DNA of 33,661 nt from Azospirillum brasilense (lineage in GTDB: Bacteria; Pseudomonadota; Alphaproteobacteria; Azospirillales; Azospirillaceae), in the NCBI RefSeq assembly GCF_003349955.1, contig NZ_QLKQ01000075.1:1-33661 (forward strand), written 5' to 3'. Shown one piece after another: positions 1-8,138 of the stretch (position 1 is the first letter of the stretch; each line of letters starts with the position of its first letter). The notes beneath the pieces are model-generated. The model did not search any database, was not told where the DNA came from, and saw only the letters and a program-made list of their open reading frames with translations. A program made the translations under genes and the position numbers.

Positions 1-71
1 ACCCCACCCAGAACATCAACTGGGTCGTCCCCGAGGGCGGCGGCGGCCCGAACTATCCGGGCGGGATGTAA
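1..71 (+). CDS. 3' end of an unidentified protein (partial)
   Basis: The first 71 bases hold the last 22 codons of a gene that starts outside the window and ends at a TAA at 69-71. The visible tail is rich in Gly and Pro and ends PNYPGGM. It is not enough to name a family. The gene lies 39 bases upstream of the SDR start on the same strand, so the two may be co-transcribed and the upstream gene may act in the same acyl-CoA or fatty acid pathway; that is inference from spacing only. Confidence 0.5.
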   Translation, partial: PTQNINWVVPEGGGGPNYPGGM

Positions 72-110
72 AACTCGAACAGCAGCAGAACACACCAGGG
101 AGAGAGCGCG

Positions 111-872
<762 letters not shown>

Positions 873-898
873 CGGGATTCGGCGGACCGGTGCCATGG

Positions 899-933
899 CC
901 CTTCTCCGCACTGCGAAACAGCGCGGAGAAGGG
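899..933. terminator. Stem-loop between convergent genes, likely terminator
   Basis: A perfect 11-bp inverted repeat, CCCTTCTCCGC at 899-909 and its complement at 923-933, surrounds a 13-nt loop. It lies 26 bases after the SDR stop and 31 bases before the end of the minus-strand PRC-barrel gene, where a bidirectional terminator is expected. There is no clear T-run on either side, so intrinsic activity is plausible rather than certain. Confidence 0.55.
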
Positions 934-963
934 GAGGGCGTCGAACGGCGATCGTCCTCCGCC

Positions 964-1359
964 TCAATCGTCCCAGATCGGCAGGGTGCCGAGCTGTGCG
1001 TTGGTCAGCGCGGTCGTCAGGGTCCGCCCGTCGTCGCGAAGCTGGTCCAGCCCGACGATCACCTCCTTGTCGCCGATCCCCACGCCGTGCTCCACGTCCA
1101 CCACCACGGCGACCGGTTGCCCGGAGGCGTCCATCAGCACCTCCTCAACCTCGCCGATCTTCGTGCCGTCCGGCCCCAGGACATCCATGTCGTCCAGTTG
1201 CCCGACGGTCCGCTTGAGGGACGGCACCATGACGTTGTCGTCCTTCACCTCCCGATAGGCGTTGGCCGGGTTGGCGATGGCGGCGCTCTGCTGGGCGAGC
1301 GAGGGCCCGGCCAAAACCATGACGAGGGCGACCGCCGTTGCGGAAAGGAGCTTTCTCAT
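964..1359 (-). CDS. Exported PRC-barrel domain protein
   Basis: This 131-residue protein has an N-terminal signal peptide (MRKLLSATAVALVMVLAG, likely cleavage after SLA or nearby) and one PRC-barrel domain over roughly residues 45-125. The domain carries the typical strand-turn pattern DVLGPDGTKIGEVEEVLMD, then a VVVDVE strand and a terminal VIVGLDQLR strand. PRC-barrel domains occur in RimM and photosynthetic reaction centres, and as small stand-alone periplasmic proteins of unknown role in alphaproteobacteria; this one belongs to the last group. The ATG at 1359 was chosen because AGGAG lies about 8 bases upstream and because it gives the signal peptide directly. The frame stays open upstream to 1551, but that part lacks protein-like character. 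It converges with the SDR gene and is divergent from the alpha/beta hydrolase gene, about 100 bases away. Confidence 0.75.
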   Translation of the reverse strand: MRKLLSATAVALVMVLAGPSLAQQSAAIANPANAYREVKDDNVMVPSLKRTVGQLDDMDVLGPDGTKIGEVEEVLMDASGQPVAVVVDVEHGVGIGDKEVIVGLDQLRDDGRTLTTALTNAQLGTLPIWDD

Positions 1360-1459
1360 CGCGTTGCTCTCCTGATGCTGACCGTGCAACAACATGGGGT
1401 CGCCGGCACGGTTCCATCCGAAGCGCCGGTGCACACCGTCCGATTGCGCAGGAACCGCC

Positions 1460-2383
1460 ATGCTCCGCTTTGCCACGACCATGCTGCTGGCGGCCTTGTC
1501 CGGCTTCGGTGTCCAATCCGCGCGGGCGCAAACCGTGACCGCCGAAACCACGCGGGAGGCTCGCCAAGTGGAATCTTTTGATCTGCGAGCCGACCGGACG
1601 GGCCTGGATTACCGGGTCTTTGTCGTCCGCCCTGCGGAACCGCCGCCACCGGGCGGTTATCCGATCATCTATTTGCTGGACGGCAACGCGACGGTGCCGA
1701 TGATGGAGACGGTCATCGGTCGGAACCCGCCGGAGCCCTACGGTTCCGTGGCGGTCGTCGGAATCGGGTATCCGATCGACGGGCCGTTCGACATCCTCCG
1801 CCGCTACCGCGACCTGACCCCGCAGACTCCACCGGAGTTGATCCCACCGTCGCGGGACGGAACCTCCGTCATCGAAACCGGTGGGCGCGACGATTTCCTG
1901 GCCTTCCTTGAGACGCAGGTGATCCCGGCGGTCGAGGAGCGTCTGCCCATCGACCGGCGCCACCGCACCCTGTTCGGCCATTCGCTGGGCGGCTTGTTCT
2001 CCCTCTACGTTCTCTACACCCGGGGGGAGCTGTTCCAGACCTATGTCGCGGCCGATCCGGCGATCTGGTGGAGCGGGCAGGCCATCCTGAGAGAGCAGGC
2101 CGCTTTCCTTGAGCGCTCGAAGGGCGAGGGCGTGCCGGCCGGCACGGCGCTTCTGATCGAGACGTCCGGCAAGCTGGTGGAACGTCCGTTGCCAGCGGCG
2201 GACGCCGAGCGGTTGAAACGCCTCCGTTCCGGACAGACGGGGAGAGAGGTCGCGGCCACCCTCGCGGCGGTTCCGGGTTTGCGGATCGCCTTCCATGACT
2301 TCGTCGAGGAAAGCCATGGTTCCATGCTGCCACTGGCCGTTGCCGACGCCCTGCGCTTCGCGTTCGGGCGAAATCCGGATTGA
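1460..2383 (+). CDS. Exported alpha/beta hydrolase (esterase D / IroE-like superfamily)
   Basis: The 307-residue protein begins with a signal peptide (MLRFATTMLLAALSGFGVQSARAQ, cleavage about residue 24), so it acts in the periplasm or outside. It has an alpha/beta hydrolase fold of the putative-esterase type: the strand YLLDGN at about 70-76, the nucleophile elbow FGHSLGG with S175, and a C-terminal catalytic histidine in EESHGSM (H286). The closest known members are IroE/BesA-like siderophore esterases and S-formylglutathione hydrolase relatives, which cleave ester bonds. No siderophore gene lies nearby, so the substrate is open. The ATG at 1460 was preferred to the more upstream ATG at 1394 because AGGA sits 7 bases before it and because it places the signal peptide at the N-terminus. 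Confidence 0.75.
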   Translation: MLRFATTMLLAALSGFGVQSARAQTVTAETTREARQVESFDLRADRTGLDYRVFVVRPAEPPPPGGYPIIYLLDGNATVPMMETVIGRNPPEPYGSVAVVGIGYPIDGPFDILRRYRDLTPQTPPELIPPSRDGTSVIETGGRDDFLAFLETQVIPAVEERLPIDRRHRTLFGHSLGGLFSLYVLYTRGELFQTYVAADPAIWWSGQAILREQAAFLERSKGEGVPAGTALLIETSGKLVERPLPAADAERLKRLRSGQTGREVAATLAAVPGLRIAFHDFVEESHGSMLPLAVADALRFAFGRNPD

Positions 2384-2512
2384 TTTGAGAATCGACGCGG
2401 CTGCCGGGCCGCCGGGCGACCTTCCGAAATGCCCTGCACTCCCCACATCTGAACCCCACATGTGAAGCGACGTCCGCATAACGCAGGCGGCCAGACGAGG
2501 GGAGCGGATTCC

Positions 2513-3175
2513 TTGACCGTGCAGTCGATCTTCATGCCCGAGACCATCTACCGGTACATGCTTGGCGCCTCCCTGCGCGAGACTCCCATCCAGGCGGCGC
2601 TGCGCGCCGAGACGGCCAAGATGACCGAGGCCCATTACCAGATCGCGCCGGAGGAAGGGCAACTTCTGGCGTTCCTGGTGGAAATGATCGGCGCGCGCCG
2701 AACCTTGGACATCGGGACCTTCACCGGGTACAGCGCGCTGACGGTGGCGCTGGCGCTGCCGGAGGATGGCCGGGTCGTCAGCCTCGACATCAACGAGCAA
2801 TGGACGGCCCAAGCCCGCGCGATCTGGTCCGAAGCTAAAGTCGCGGACAAGATCGACCTGCGCATCGGACCGGCTTTGGACAGCCTGGACAACCTTCTCG
2901 CCGGCGACGGAAGCGACTCGTTCGATTTCGCCTTCATCGACGCCGACAAGGAAAATTACGATGCCTATTACGAGCGATGCCTGCGTCTCGTGAGGCGTGG
3001 CGGTCTGATCGTGGTGGACAACACCTTGTGGCGCGGGCGAGTCGCCGATCCCGATGATCGCAAGCACAAGACCGAGGCCATTCGCGCCTTCAACGCGGCC
3101 CGCCTGGACGATAGGCGGGTTGCCCTGTGCATGCTGCCGGTGGGGGACGGCGTAACCCTCCTGCGGCGGCGTTGA
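2513..3175 (+). CDS. Class I SAM-dependent O-methyltransferase (catechol/caffeoyl-CoA OMT family)
   Basis: This cytoplasmic enzyme of about 220 residues belongs to the Methyltransf_3 family, which transfers a methyl group from SAM to a phenolic hydroxyl or similar acceptor using a divalent metal. It shows SAM-binding motif I (TLDIGTFTGYSAL), the acidic strand VVSLDIN that contacts the SAM ribose, the metal/catalytic segment FAFIDADKENY and the downstream VVDNTLWRG motif. The length is normal for the family. The start is uncertain. TTG at 2513 has a GAGGGGAG ribosome-binding site about 8 bases upstream. ATG at 2534 has none, and ATG at 2462 would add a basic extension not expected in the family. 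The natural substrate cannot be told from the sequence. Confidence 0.82.
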   Translation: MTVQSIFMPETIYRYMLGASLRETPIQAALRAETAKMTEAHYQIAPEEGQLLAFLVEMIGARRTLDIGTFTGYSALTVALALPEDGRVVSLDINEQWTAQARAIWSEAKVADKIDLRIGPALDSLDNLLAGDGSDSFDFAFIDADKENYDAYYERCLRLVRRGGLIVVDNTLWRGRVADPDDRKHKTEAIRAFNAARLDDRRVALCMLPVGDGVTLLRRR

Positions 3176-3182
3176 GGCGGCG

Positions 3183-3598
3183 GTGCCCAGCCGGGGCGGA
3201 AAGCGGGAGCACGATGCCAGAGTTGGCGCCTTGCAACATGTCCTGCTTCTGCGCAAGCCAATAAATTCCATAATTCATCCTATAGCGCTATACTTTTTGA
3301 TGGGTTGGTTGGGGGCAAAGCTGGGAAGCGAAGGAAGGTTCTTGCTGTTTTTCCTTAGGTCAAAACAGGATATATTAATTTTATCAGTGATTTATCTATA
3401 TGTAATGGTCTCTGTGTTTCTTTTATACTATCAGGAAGGACGGAAATCGGGGGGCGCCTTGAGTATATAGTTGCAGATTTGTTTTATCCTGTTCCGAAAG
3501 CGTCTGCGCGGTATGATATCAAGCAAGCGCTTAATTACACTGGATCGCTATTCGGTTTGATTGGATTTTCGGCTGCTCTGGCTGTCGCTCCCACTTAA
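3183..3598 (+). pseudogene. AT-rich, probably frameshifted small membrane-protein reading frame
   Basis: This stretch is far more AT-rich than the rest (about 16 G/C in the 60 bases from 3361). One frame runs to a stop at 3470 and encodes two hydrophobic stretches (IIHPIALYFLMGW and ILILSVIYLYVMVSVFLLYY). Near a run of Gs at 3449-3454 the neighbouring frame takes over with a coherent continuation, LEYIVADLFYP to LFGLIGFSAALAVAPT, ending at a TAA at 3596-3598. Joined, the two would make a small three-helix membrane protein broken by a frameshift. The family is not recognised. It may be a decayed immunity or membrane gene of a genomic island, or simply noncoding. Confidence 0.3.
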
Positions 3599-3626
3599 GA
3601 ATTTTCCCTACCTCTAATGAAATTTA

Positions 3627-3700
3627 TGTCGACTTTTCATAGCCTTTCGCGGAAGGTTTTCGCCTGAAAGTTTTCTTGCAGCCGAAAGCTTTCCCGAAAA
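3627..3700 (+). repeat. Putative transposon left end with repeated transposase-binding-like motifs
   Basis: Immediately upstream of the TniA-like gene is a run beginning TGTCGACTTTTC at 3627. It is followed by three related motifs, GGAAGGTTTTC (3651-3661), TGAAAGTTTTC (3665-3675) and CGAAAGCTTTC (3683-3693), the last containing a perfect GAAAGCTTTC palindrome. Tn7/Tn5053/Tn552-type elements start with TGT and carry several short transposase-binding repeats just inside each end, so this is a natural left terminus. No matching right end was found in the window. Confidence 0.45.
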
Positions 3701-5135
3701 GGGCGCAGGCGCCATGGGCGACCCCGTTGAGGACCCGCTCGGCAACGCGCGCTGGGTCGAGGCCGAACGTCTGGCCACGCACCTGGACCGCATCCTCGAC
3801 CGGTCCGCCCCGCACAGCGCGGAGCGGGCCGCCGCCGTCGCCGACCTCGCGGCCCGCCTCAAACGAACGCCCCAGACCATCCGCGGCTACCTGCGCAAGT
3901 ACGGCCCCCGCCGGCTGGTCCGCGACCTGCTGCGCGACGACTCAGGACGCGGCCCCCGGCGGGCAGCAGAGGCCGAGGCAATCATCAAGACGGGGCTCGA
4001 CGAGACCTACCTGCAGCGGGAGCCGCGCTCGCTGAACGAGGCCCTGACCATCATCAACGGCCGCCTGGAAGGCGCGGGGCTGAAGCCGGTCTCGTTCAAC
4101 ACGGTGAAGGACCGCCTCTGGACGCACTGGACGGCGGCGGAGGTCGCGCGCCGGCGGGGCGGGCCGACCGCCGCCCGCAAGCACCGGCGCGGCGGCGGCT
4201 CGCTGGTCCCCGATTACCCGCTGCAGGTCTGCCAGATCGACGAGACGGAGATCGACCTGCTCGCCGTCGACGAGGCGGGCAACCTGCTGAAGCGGCTCTG
4301 GGTCATCGTCCTGGTCGACGTGCTGACCCACATGATCCTGGGCTTCTGGCTGTGGCCGCGCTCGGCCAACCGGGAGGCGATCGGGCTGTGCATCCAGCAC
4401 GCGGTCCGTCCGAAGGCGGCCTACTTCCAGAAGCTGGGCATCGAGGCCACGGACGTCTTCGGCCGGCCGGAGCGGATCGTCTCGGACCGGGCGGCCTGGT
4501 ACAAGGCGCTGGAGGACAACCGGAGCCTGGAGGATCTGCGGATCAAGGTGGACCCCCGGGTCGGCGAGCCGCACATCCGGAACGTGGTCGAACGCCTGCA
4601 GGGGTCGATCAACCAGCAGCTCCGCACGGCCCGCGGGCAGACCGGCTCGTCGATCGCCGACCGGGGCGATTACCCGGCGGAGGAGCGCGCCTGCCTCACC
4701 TACGGGCAGATCGAGAAGGCGGTCGCCATCACAGCCTTCCGCATCTGCAACGGGGAAATGGACAAGAAGACCCGCAAACGCCCCGATCTGGAATGGGCCA
4801 AGCACGCGGCCCTGATCCCGGAGCACCTTCTCAACGTTGACTGGGAGGAAGTGCAGCTCGCCTTCCTGCCGGAAAAGACGTGCAGCTTGTCCGGCAAGGG
4901 CATCCCGGCCTTCGGGCTCGACTACTGGTCGGACGAGGGCCCCAGGCTCGCCGATCTGTACGCGAACCGCGGCCGCAAGAAGCTGCGCATCAAGATCAAC
5001 CGCAACGACGTCAGCCACATCTACCTGTGGCATTCGACGCTGGATCACTGGATCACCGTGCCCCGGGCCGACGGCGATCTCGCGCCGAAGACGGCGTGGG
5101 AGCTCGAGGCCGAGCAGGCGCAGCGGGCAGCCAGG
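3627..5135 (+). mobile_element. Remnant of a Tn5053/Tn552-like (TniA-type) transposon
   Basis: The segment contains the presumed left end and a nearly complete Mu/TniA-type DDE transposase. It stops abruptly inside an outer membrane efflux gene. There is no ATPase (TniB/TnsC), no TniQ, no resolvase and no right end, so the element has lost most of its length, presumably by a deletion that joined transposase codons to efflux codons. The right boundary is given only to about 30 bases because both proteins read smoothly through the junction. Confidence 0.6.
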
Positions 5136-6050
5136 ATCAGCGTGGTCGCCGAGGTGGTGAGAAGCTACGTGCAGGAGCGCGCGGCGGAATCCCGTGTGGC
5201 TCTCGCGCGGCGCACCATCGCCTTGCGGACGGCGGCCGTCGCCTTGCTGACCCGGCGCGTCGCGGCCGGTGCCTCCTCGCCGCTGGAGTTGGAGCAGGCC
5301 CGATCGCTGGTCGGTTCGGCCGACACCGACCTGATCGAGCAACAGCTGGTTCACGCGCGCGCCGGACATGCCCTGGCCCTGCTGACCGGATACAGCGACG
5401 CGGAGGCCACGAAGGATGCGCCGCCGTTCACCGCCCCCGCCTTCGGCGCGGGATGGGGGGTGACGCGCGCCGGTCTGCCTTCCGAGCTGCTGATGGCGCG
5501 TCCCGACATCGTCGCGGCGGAACAGCGGCTCCAGGCGGCCAACGCGCAGATCGGTGCCGCCCGCGCGGCCTTCTTCCCCTCGGTCCGGCTGACGGCGATG
5601 GGGGGCGTTGCCTCCGGCGAACTCAACAACCTCTTCACCCCCGGCAGCGGTGCGTTGCAGTTCGTTCCCCAAGTGAGCCTGCCGATCTTCGACGGCGGGC
5701 GGAACCGCGCCACCCTGGATCTGGCGCAGGCGCGCGAAAGCCTGGCCGTCATCGAGTATGAACGGGCCATTCAAACGGCCTTCCGCGAGGTGTCGGACGC
5801 GCTGGACGGCCAAGCGCTTCTGGATCGCGAGGTCGCGGCCCGAAGGGCGATGCAGGGGTTGGAGGCGCGGCGTCGGACGATGACGATGAAGCGGTATCGG
5901 GCCGGTGCGGTCGGCTACCTCGAGGTTTTGGACGCCGAACGCAGCCTGTTCGCCGCCGATCAGGCTCTGCTGGACGCCAGGAGGGCGCGGCTGGAGAACG
6001 CCGCCGCTCTCTACCGTGCCCTGGGCGGTTGTCCTTCGACATCTGGATGA
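3714..6050 (+). CDS. In-frame fusion: TniA/Mu-type transposase with C-terminal half of a NodT-family outer membrane efflux protein
   Basis: One uninterrupted 778-codon frame contains two unrelated proteins. Residues 1 to about 470 are a DDE transposase of the TniA/TnsB/Mu type: a helical DNA-binding N-terminus, an integrase core with D176 (CQIDETEID), D258 (VSDRAAW) and E293 (VVERLQG), the last two 35 residues apart as in the classical D(35)E signature, and a Mu-type C-terminal beta domain (GKGIPAFGLDYWS, DVSHIYLW). From about residue 475 (SVVAEVVRSYVQ) to the end it is an OprM/TolC/NodT-type outer membrane factor, with the hallmarks GLPSELLMARPDIVAAEQRL and SLPIFDGGRNRATLDLAQAR. The efflux part lacks its signal peptide, lipobox and first half, so it cannot reach the outer membrane as a normal channel. 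The transposase catalytic triad looks intact. The ATG at 3714 lies close behind the presumed transposon end. Confidence 0.8.
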   Translation: MGDPVEDPLGNARWVEAERLATHLDRILDRSAPHSAERAAAVADLAARLKRTPQTIRGYLRKYGPRRLVRDLLRDDSGRGPRRAAEAEAIIKTGLDETYLQREPRSLNEALTIINGRLEGAGLKPVSFNTVKDRLWTHWTAAEVARRRGGPTAARKHRRGGGSLVPDYPLQVCQIDETEIDLLAVDEAGNLLKRLWVIVLVDVLTHMILGFWLWPRSANREAIGLCIQHAVRPKAAYFQKLGIEATDVFGRPERIVSDRAAWYKALEDNRSLEDLRIKVDPRVGEPHIRNVVERLQGSINQQLRTARGQTGSSIADRGDYPAEERACLTYGQIEKAVAITAFRICNGEMDKKTRKRPDLEWAKHAALIPEHLLNVDWEEVQLAFLPEKTCSLSGKGIPAFGLDYWSDEGPRLADLYANRGRKKLRIKINRNDVSHIYLWHSTLDHWITVPRADGDLAPKTAWELEAEQAQRAARISVVAEVVRSYVQERAAESRVALARRTIALRTAAVALLTRRVAAGASSPLELEQARSLVGSADTDLIEQQLVHARAGHALALLTGYSDAEATKDAPPFTAPAFGAGWGVTRAGLPSELLMARPDIVAAEQRLQAANAQIGAARAAFFPSVRLTAMGGVASGELNNLFTPGSGALQFVPQVSLPIFDGGRNRATLDLAQARESLAVIEYERAIQTAFREVSDALDGQALLDREVAARRAMQGLEARRRTMTMKRYRAGAVGYLEVLDAERSLFAADQALLDARRARLENAAALYRALGGCPSTSG
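5133..6050 (+). pseudogene. N-terminally truncated RND outer membrane factor (NodT/OprM family)
   Basis: This is the efflux part of the fusion, about 305 residues compared with 460-500 for intact family members. It keeps the second half-repeat of the helical barrel and the second beta hairpin region. It has lost the export signal, the acylated cysteine and the first half-repeat. It stands 135 bases upstream of a two-component system and a complete adaptor/permease pair, which is where the third component of a tripartite pump is usually encoded. The reasonable reading is that it was the native outer membrane channel gene of this locus before the transposon event. A second OMF elsewhere in the genome would be needed for pump function. 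Confidence 0.75.
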
Positions 6051-6185
6051 GCCCGGTCCAGGGGTGTGCGGGCATGGGCGTGGGGACAGGGGGGATGTCC
6101 TCACGATCTCCACGGAACGTCCATAAAGCGGCGCTATCATGAGCCTTGCCGGCAATCGAAGAGTGGCCGGAATGTGGAGAGTGGA

Positions 6186-6875
6186 ATGAGCGTGCTGGCT
6201 TTGGTTGTGGAGGATGAGCCCGACGTCGCGCGGATCATCACGGGGTATCTCGATCGTGAAGGGCTGCGCACCGTCCGTGCGGAGAACGGTCAGATCGCGC
6301 TGGATCTGCATCAGCAGCTCCGGCCCGACATCGTGCTCCTCGACGTCAAGATCCCCAAGCTCGACGGCTACGAGGTTCTGGCGGCCATTCGGCGTCGCGG
6401 GGATACGCCGGTGATCATGATCACGGCGCTCGACGAGGATCTCGACAAGCTTCAGGCCCTGCGGATCGGTGCTGACGACTACATCGTCAAGCCGTTCAAC
6501 CCGCTGGAGGTGGTCGCCAGGGTCAAGGCCGTTCTGCGTCGGGCGATGGGCCGGAGCGACGTCGCGGTGCTGCGGGTCGGTCCGCTGGAAATCGACTTGA
6601 CGGCTCATGCCGTCGCCGTCGAAGGCGCCGACGGCCGGGTTCGCATCGACGTCACGGCGACGGAGTTCCGCATCCTCTCGCATATGGCGCGGCAGCCCAC
6701 GCGTGTTTTCAGCCGCGCCGACCTGATCGACGCCTGCCTGCCGGAAGGCAACACGCTGGAGCGGACGATCGATACGCACGCCAGCAACATCCGGCGCAAG
6801 CTTCACGCCGCCGGAGCCGAGGATTTCTTCGAGAGCATCAGGGGCGTTGGCTATCGGCTGTCGTTTGTTCCATGA
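6186..6875 (+). CDS. OmpR/PhoB-family response regulator (BaeR-like)
   Basis: This 229-residue protein is a two-domain response regulator. The receiver has acidic residues E9/D10, phospho-acceptor D53 (VLLDVKIPKLDG), the conserved Thr of MITALD and the Lys of YIVKPFNP. The C-terminal half is a winged-helix DNA-binding domain (VTATEFRILSHMARQPTRVFSRADLIDACLP, then RTIDTHASNIRRKL and RGVGYRL). The ATG at 6186 is chosen because it starts the receiver fold (MSVLALVVEDEP) and follows GGAGAG; the frame stays open upstream without homology. Its stop overlaps the kinase start (ATGA), and an RND pump follows. It is therefore likely to activate the efflux genes in response to envelope or drug stress, as BaeR does in enterobacteria; that role is inferred. 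Confidence 0.88.
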   Translation: MSVLALVVEDEPDVARIITGYLDREGLRTVRAENGQIALDLHQQLRPDIVLLDVKIPKLDGYEVLAAIRRRGDTPVIMITALDEDLDKLQALRIGADDYIVKPFNPLEVVARVKAVLRRAMGRSDVAVLRVGPLEIDLTAHAVAVEGADGRVRIDVTATEFRILSHMARQPTRVFSRADLIDACLPEGNTLERTIDTHASNIRRKLHAAGAEDFFESIRGVGYRLSFVP

Positions 6876-7957
6876 AATCGGCCAAGTCAATGAACCGGCA
6901 GCTGGTTGCGTCCATGGCGGCCGTGACCGGGGTGGCGCTCATCATCATGTGCGCCGGCTCCTTCCTGTTTTACGAGCTCGTCTTCTTCCGGTTCTGGGCA
7001 CCCGAGGGGTTGGAGGGCGTTCCCGAACCGGACAGCTACTGGCCGACGACGCCGGAGTGGACCGCCTTCCTCGTGCTGTGGGCCATTGGATTGGGAGGGG
7101 CGATCGTTGCGGCGATGCGCTTCGCCCGCCGGCTCATCCATCCCCTGGATGCGGTCGCGACGGCGGCCCGCCGGATTGCCGCGGGCGATCTCGGTGCGCG
7201 GGCCATGCCGACGAAGGCGTCGTTTGCCGAAACCCGCCAGTTGATCGAGGACTTCAACCACATGGCCGGACAGTTGAGCCGGGCCGAAACGGAAATGCGG
7301 GCGTGGCACGCCGCGATCGCTCACGAGCTGCGCACGCCCTTGACCATTCTGCGTGGCCAGATACAGGGGTACGTCGATGGCGTCTTCATTCCCGACCCGC
7401 CGTCGCTTCAGGTCCTTCTCGTCCAGGTTGAGGGGTTGAGCCGGATCGTCGATGATTTGAAGATTCTGACGCTGGCGCAGAACGGGCGCCTCGAGTTGAG
7501 GCTCGAAACGATTGATCTTGCCGGTGAAGTCGCCTCCGTGGTGGCGATCACCAAGCCGATGCTTCAGCAGGCCGGCGTGTCGATCCACGCGGATCTGGGG
7601 TCCGTGATGATCCACGGCGACGGTGCGCGCATCCGTCAGGTCCTGACGGCGCTGCTCGAAAACGTCCGGCGCTACGCCGCGCCCTGCGAGGTGCGCATCG
7701 AAACCAGGGCGACGCGCGATCATGCCATTTTGCGGGTCTGCGACCATGGCCCCGGCCTGCCGGACGGCGCGGAGAAGCTGATTTTCGATCCCTTCTGGCG
7801 GAGCGACGCGTCCCGTTCGCGGGAGAGCGGCGGCAGCGGTTTGGGCTTGGCGGTGGTGCAGGCCATCGCCCAGGCGCATGGCGGCGTCGCGGTGGCGATG
7901 GCGTCGGAACCGCAAGGTGTGACGTTCGAGATCCGGCTGCCGAAAATCGCACCGTAA
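6872..7957 (+). CDS. Membrane sensor histidine kinase (BaeS-like)
   Basis: This 361-residue inner membrane kinase has a first membrane helix at about residues 10-35, a short periplasmic loop of about 30 residues, a second helix at about 65-84 and a HAMP region (RRLIHPLDAVATAARRIAAGDL). The dimerisation/phosphoacceptor H-box is AIAHELRTPL with H151. The HATPase domain has an N-box (ALLENVRRYA), a G1 box (DHGPGLPDG) and a G2 box (GSGLGLAVV). The small sensor loop suggests that it reads membrane or periplasmic stress rather than a large ligand. Its ATG overlaps the response regulator stop by four bases, so translation is probably coupled and the two form a cognate pair. Confidence 0.88.
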   Translation: MKSAKSMNRQLVASMAAVTGVALIIMCAGSFLFYELVFFRFWAPEGLEGVPEPDSYWPTTPEWTAFLVLWAIGLGGAIVAAMRFARRLIHPLDAVATAARRIAAGDLGARAMPTKASFAETRQLIEDFNHMAGQLSRAETEMRAWHAAIAHELRTPLTILRGQIQGYVDGVFIPDPPSLQVLLVQVEGLSRIVDDLKILTLAQNGRLELRLETIDLAGEVASVVAITKPMLQQAGVSIHADLGSVMIHGDGARIRQVLTALLENVRRYAAPCEVRIETRATRDHAILRVCDHGPGLPDGAEKLIFDPFWRSDASRSRESGGSGLGLAVVQAIAQAHGGVAVAMASEPQGVTFEIRLPKIAP

Positions 7958-8138
7958 GCCGCAGGCATGTTGTCCAGCCATCGGCGGGTCCGGCCGCAGG
8001 CGTCATGGGCATCGTGGCGTCTCGCAACAATTTTTCCCTCTCCATCAAATCTCCACACGACCTCGAACGAAACGCAATCAAGCGCCTTCAGATTGCCGGC
8101 GTTTTTGCCGATAGCGGCCTGCGCGTGAAGGAAAGTGG

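Noticed and set aside
1145..3271. A 708-codon minus-strand frame covering the hydrolase and methyltransferase genes
   Set aside because: Both sense genes have clear catalytic motifs and ribosome-binding sites; the antisense product has none.
3942..6890. A 982-codon minus-strand frame opposite the transposase-efflux fusion and response regulator
   Set aside because: It spans three unrelated sense genes and shows no domain; it is an antisense shadow of high-GC coding DNA.
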